NCBI GenBank assembly: GCA_044345075.1
Contig: JBIJBU010000028.1
Coordinates: 1-17,333 of the forward strand
Source: CAIKZY01 sp044345075
GTDB taxonomy: Bacteria > Actinomycetota > Actinomycetes > S36-B12
DNA: 17,333 nt
Reading direction: 5' to 3'
Shown: one piece after another, positions 15,551-17,333 of the stretch
Layout: the number at the start of each line of letters is the position of its first letter
Position numbering within the stretch: position 1 is the stretch's first letter
Notes under the pieces: model-generated
Told to the model about the DNA's origin: nothing
Databases searched by the model: none
What the model saw: only the letters and a program-made list of their open reading frames with translations
Made by a program: the position numbers and the translations under genes

Positions 15551-16576
15551 ATGACTAGTCGTCCGGTGCTCGCTGATCTGACGACCTTCCGCGTGGGCGG
15601 GCCCATCGGCTCGCTGATCATCGCGACCACCGAACTCGAGTTGGTTGAGGCGGTACGCGCTGCCGACTCTGATGGCACTCCTGTCCTGCTGATCGGCGGT
15701 GGAAGCAATCTGCTGTGCTCCGACGCAGGCTTCGCCGGATCGGTTATCGCCATTCGCACCAGGGGCGTTGACGTTGTTGAAACCGGCTCCGTCGTTCGGT
15801 TGACGGTTGCCGCAGGTGAGTCGTGGGATGCGCTCGTTGCGCGTGCCGTCGGGCATGGCTGGTCGGGCATCGAAGCACTCTCGGGCATTCCCGGACTCGT
15901 CGGGGCCACGCCCGTACAGAACGTCGGTGCCTATGGCCAGGACATCTCCCAGGTGATCCGCGAAGTGCGCGCCTGGGATCGCAGTACGTCTTCGCTTGTC
16001 ACCTTGTCAGCAGCGGAGTGCGAGTTCGGTTATCGATCCAGTCGCTTCAAGCGCGAGCCGAATCAGTTCGTGGTGCTCGAGGTCGTACTAGAACTCTCTA
16101 CTGGCGATCGCGGCTCGGTCGAGTACGCGCAGTTGGCGCGAGAACTCGAAGTCAGCATCGGTGACGAACTCCCGTTGGCCCGCATCCGCGATTCAGTGCT
16201 CTCGCTCCGGCGCGAGAAGGGCATGGTGCTTGATGACACTGATACTGACACGTGGAGTGCAGGCTCTTTCTTCACGAATCCGATCATCGATGCGGTGACC
16301 GCCACCACTGTGCCGGGCGACTGCCCGCGTTATCCGAGTGAGGCCGGCGTGAAGTTGAGTGCCGCCTGGCTGATCGAGAATGCCGGCATCGAGCGAGGCT
16401 TTTGCGTGACCCCTGATTCGCGGGCACGCGTATCCACCAAGCACACCCTTGCGCTGACCAACACTGGTGGAGCAACGGCTGCGGAGATACGAGAACTCGC
16501 CGACGTCATGCGCCGACGAGTTCTCGAGGTATTCGGGATCGAGCTTGTGCCCGAGCCGCAGTTAGCTGGCTTCTGA
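15551..16576 (+). CDS. murB: UDP-N-acetylenolpyruvoylglucosamine reductase
   Basis: MurB is the FAD- and NADPH-dependent cytosolic enzyme that makes UDP-N-acetylmuramate, the second committed step of peptidoglycan synthesis. The 341 residues begin with LADLTTFRVGGP and carry GGGSNLL (G49-L55) for FAD and GIPGLVGATPVQNVGAYGQ. Y161-R162 in FGYRSSRF identify the type I enzyme. S239 in GSFFTNP is the proton-donating serine, KLSAAWLIENAG binds substrate, and the terminal glutamate is E335 in PEPQL. All catalytic residues are present. I prefer ATG 15551 to the upstream GTG at 15542 because of the TAGCGT element and the usual family start. The 3' end overlaps the convergent aminotransferase gene by 15 bases. 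Confidence 0.97.
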   Translation: MTSRPVLADLTTFRVGGPIGSLIIATTELELVEAVRAADSDGTPVLLIGGGSNLLCSDAGFAGSVIAIRTRGVDVVETGSVVRLTVAAGESWDALVARAVGHGWSGIEALSGIPGLVGATPVQNVGAYGQDISQVIREVRAWDRSTSSLVTLSAAECEFGYRSSRFKREPNQFVVLEVVLELSTGDRGSVEYAQLARELEVSIGDELPLARIRDSVLSLRREKGMVLDDTDTDTWSAGSFFTNPIIDAVTATTVPGDCPRYPSEAGVKLSAAWLIENAGIERGFCVTPDSRARVSTKHTLALTNTGGATAAEIRELADVMRRRVLEVFGIELVPEPQLAGF

Positions 16577-17333
16577 CAGCAGCTTCTGCATGCGAGTGAC
16601 GCCCTCGGTGATGTCGGCGTCGCCCAGCGCATATGACAGGCGCAAGTAGCCGGGGGTGCCGAAGGCCTCGCCCGGAACTACTGCGACCTCGGCCTCGTCG
16701 AGGATGATGTTCGCGAGCTCGGCAGATGACCCGATGGTCTTGCCGCGCAGCGTCTTTCCGATCAGAGCCTTGACGGACGGGTACACATAGAACGCGCCCT
16801 CCGGTGTCGGGCATTCCACGCCGTCGATCTCATTGAGCATCGCGACAATCAGCTTGCGGCGACGATCGAAGGCAACCTTCATCTCGTCGACTGCTGCGAG
16901 ATCTCCCGAGACCGCGGCGATCGCCGCTGCCTGTGCGACGTTCGAGACATTCGAGGTCGCATGCGACTGCAAGTTGGTGGCAGCCTTGATGACATCGGCG
17001 GGGCCGATGAGCCATCCCACCCGCCAGCCGGTCATTGCATAGGTCTTCGCGACGCCGTTGACGATGACGCAGGTATCGGCCAGACCGGGTACGAGTACCG
17101 GCATCGAACTGAACTCGGCATCTCCGTAGACGAGGTGCTCGTAGATCTCGTCGGTGACGACCCAGATGCCGTGGGCAAGAGCCCACTCGCCGATGGCCTT
17201 GACCTCAGCGGGGGAGTAGACAGCGCCGGTCGGGTTCGAGGGCGAGACGAAGACGAGCAACTTGGTGCGGGGGGTGCGCGCTGCCTCGAGTTGGGCGACG
17301 GTGGCGCGGTAGCCGCTGGTCTCATCGGTCATG
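16562..17333 (-). CDS. Pyridoxal-phosphate aminotransferase class I/II (aspartate aminotransferase type), partial
   Basis: The C-terminal 257 codons of a fold-type I aminotransferase run off the right edge. The methionine nearest the edge is internal: the protein already is in the TKLLVFVSPSNPTGAVYSP region, so about 140 N-terminal residues are missing from a family of about 400. Visible motifs are SNPTG, VVTDEIYEHLVYGD with the PLP-binding Asp and Tyr, and NGVAKTYAMTGWRVGW with the Schiff-base lysine encoded at 17045-17047. The C-terminal block FGTPGYLRLSYAL holds the arginine that binds the substrate carboxylate. This is the AspC/AatA-like subgroup that often lies just before tRNA-Trp-secE-nusG in actinobacteria; substrate specificity beyond aspartate is not determined. 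Confidence 0.93.
   Translation of the reverse strand, partial: MTDETSGYRATVAQLEAARTPRTKLLVFVSPSNPTGAVYSPAEVKAIGEWALAHGIWVVTDEIYEHLVYGDAEFSSMPVLVPGLADTCVIVNGVAKTYAMTGWRVGWLIGPADVIKAATNLQSHATSNVSNVAQAAAIAAVSGDLAAVDEMKVAFDRRRKLIVAMLNEIDGVECPTPEGAFYVYPSVKALIGKTLRGKTIGSSAELANIILDEAEVAVVPGEAFGTPGYLRLSYALGDADITEGVTRMQKLLSEAS

Noticed and set aside
17330..17333. ATG near the right edge as the true start of the aminotransferase
   Set aside because: The protein at that point is already in the middle of the family fold, with about 140 residues expected before it, so the gene is cut by the window.

Overview
The window is a densely coding, single-replicon-like stretch from an Actinomycetota (class Actinomycetes) chromosome with a GC content of roughly 60% (estimated by eye). 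The taxonomic guess rests on several signs: an actinobacterial-type NuoK tail, fused KorA plus KorB of the aerobic actinobacterial type, an rpmG-hadA-hadB-murB neighbourhood, TANNNT -10 elements directly before start codons, and frequent GTG starts. No insertion sequence, phage, CRISPR or toxin-antitoxin element was seen. From memory, the gene order resembles the nuo to secE region of Streptomyces, so this looks like a conserved chromosomal core rather than a recent island.

Layout. Bases 1-5143 are the 3' end of a canonical complex I operon (end of nuoK, then nuoL, nuoM, nuoN with overlapping junctions). A long-chain polyprenyl diphosphate synthase gene (5156-6151) follows, probably making the menaquinone side chain, the electron acceptor of that complex. 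A convergent RarD/EamA-type permease gene (6152-7045) and korB-korA (7087-10032, minus strand) come next. KorAB oxidises a 2-oxoacid, probably 2-oxoglutarate, and reduces ferredoxin. Divergent from korA, across about 180 bp, is a compact plus-strand trio (10213-11427) encoding NuoB-like, NuoC-like and NuoI-like iron-sulfur proteins with no NuoD, NuoH or other membrane subunit beside them. This is the most interesting part of the window: it may be a small peripheral-arm module that takes electrons from the KOR ferredoxin.

From 11414 on, the window holds yajQ (minus), tRNA-Tyr with a strong hairpin terminator, an SDR oxidoreductase gene (minus), tRNA-Thr, tRNA-Met and rpmG. After these come hadA-like and hadB-like dehydratase genes, a gene joining a cysteinyl-tRNA-synthetase-like tail to a glycosyltransferase-like domain, murB, and a class I aminotransferase gene that runs off the right edge.

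Small-scale architecture is notable. Three convergent gene pairs abut or overlap at their stop codons (6149-6154, 11414-11427, 16562-16576). Three genes without a visible Shine-Dalgarno sequence have a TANNNT hexamer exactly 6-7 nt before the start codon, which suggests leaderless transcripts. There is no gene-free stretch over 300 bases. The largest gaps are the korA/nuoB-like divergent region (10033-10212), the region around tRNA-Tyr, and 13146-13276, which carries a 31-bp imperfect tandem duplication and nested palindromes.
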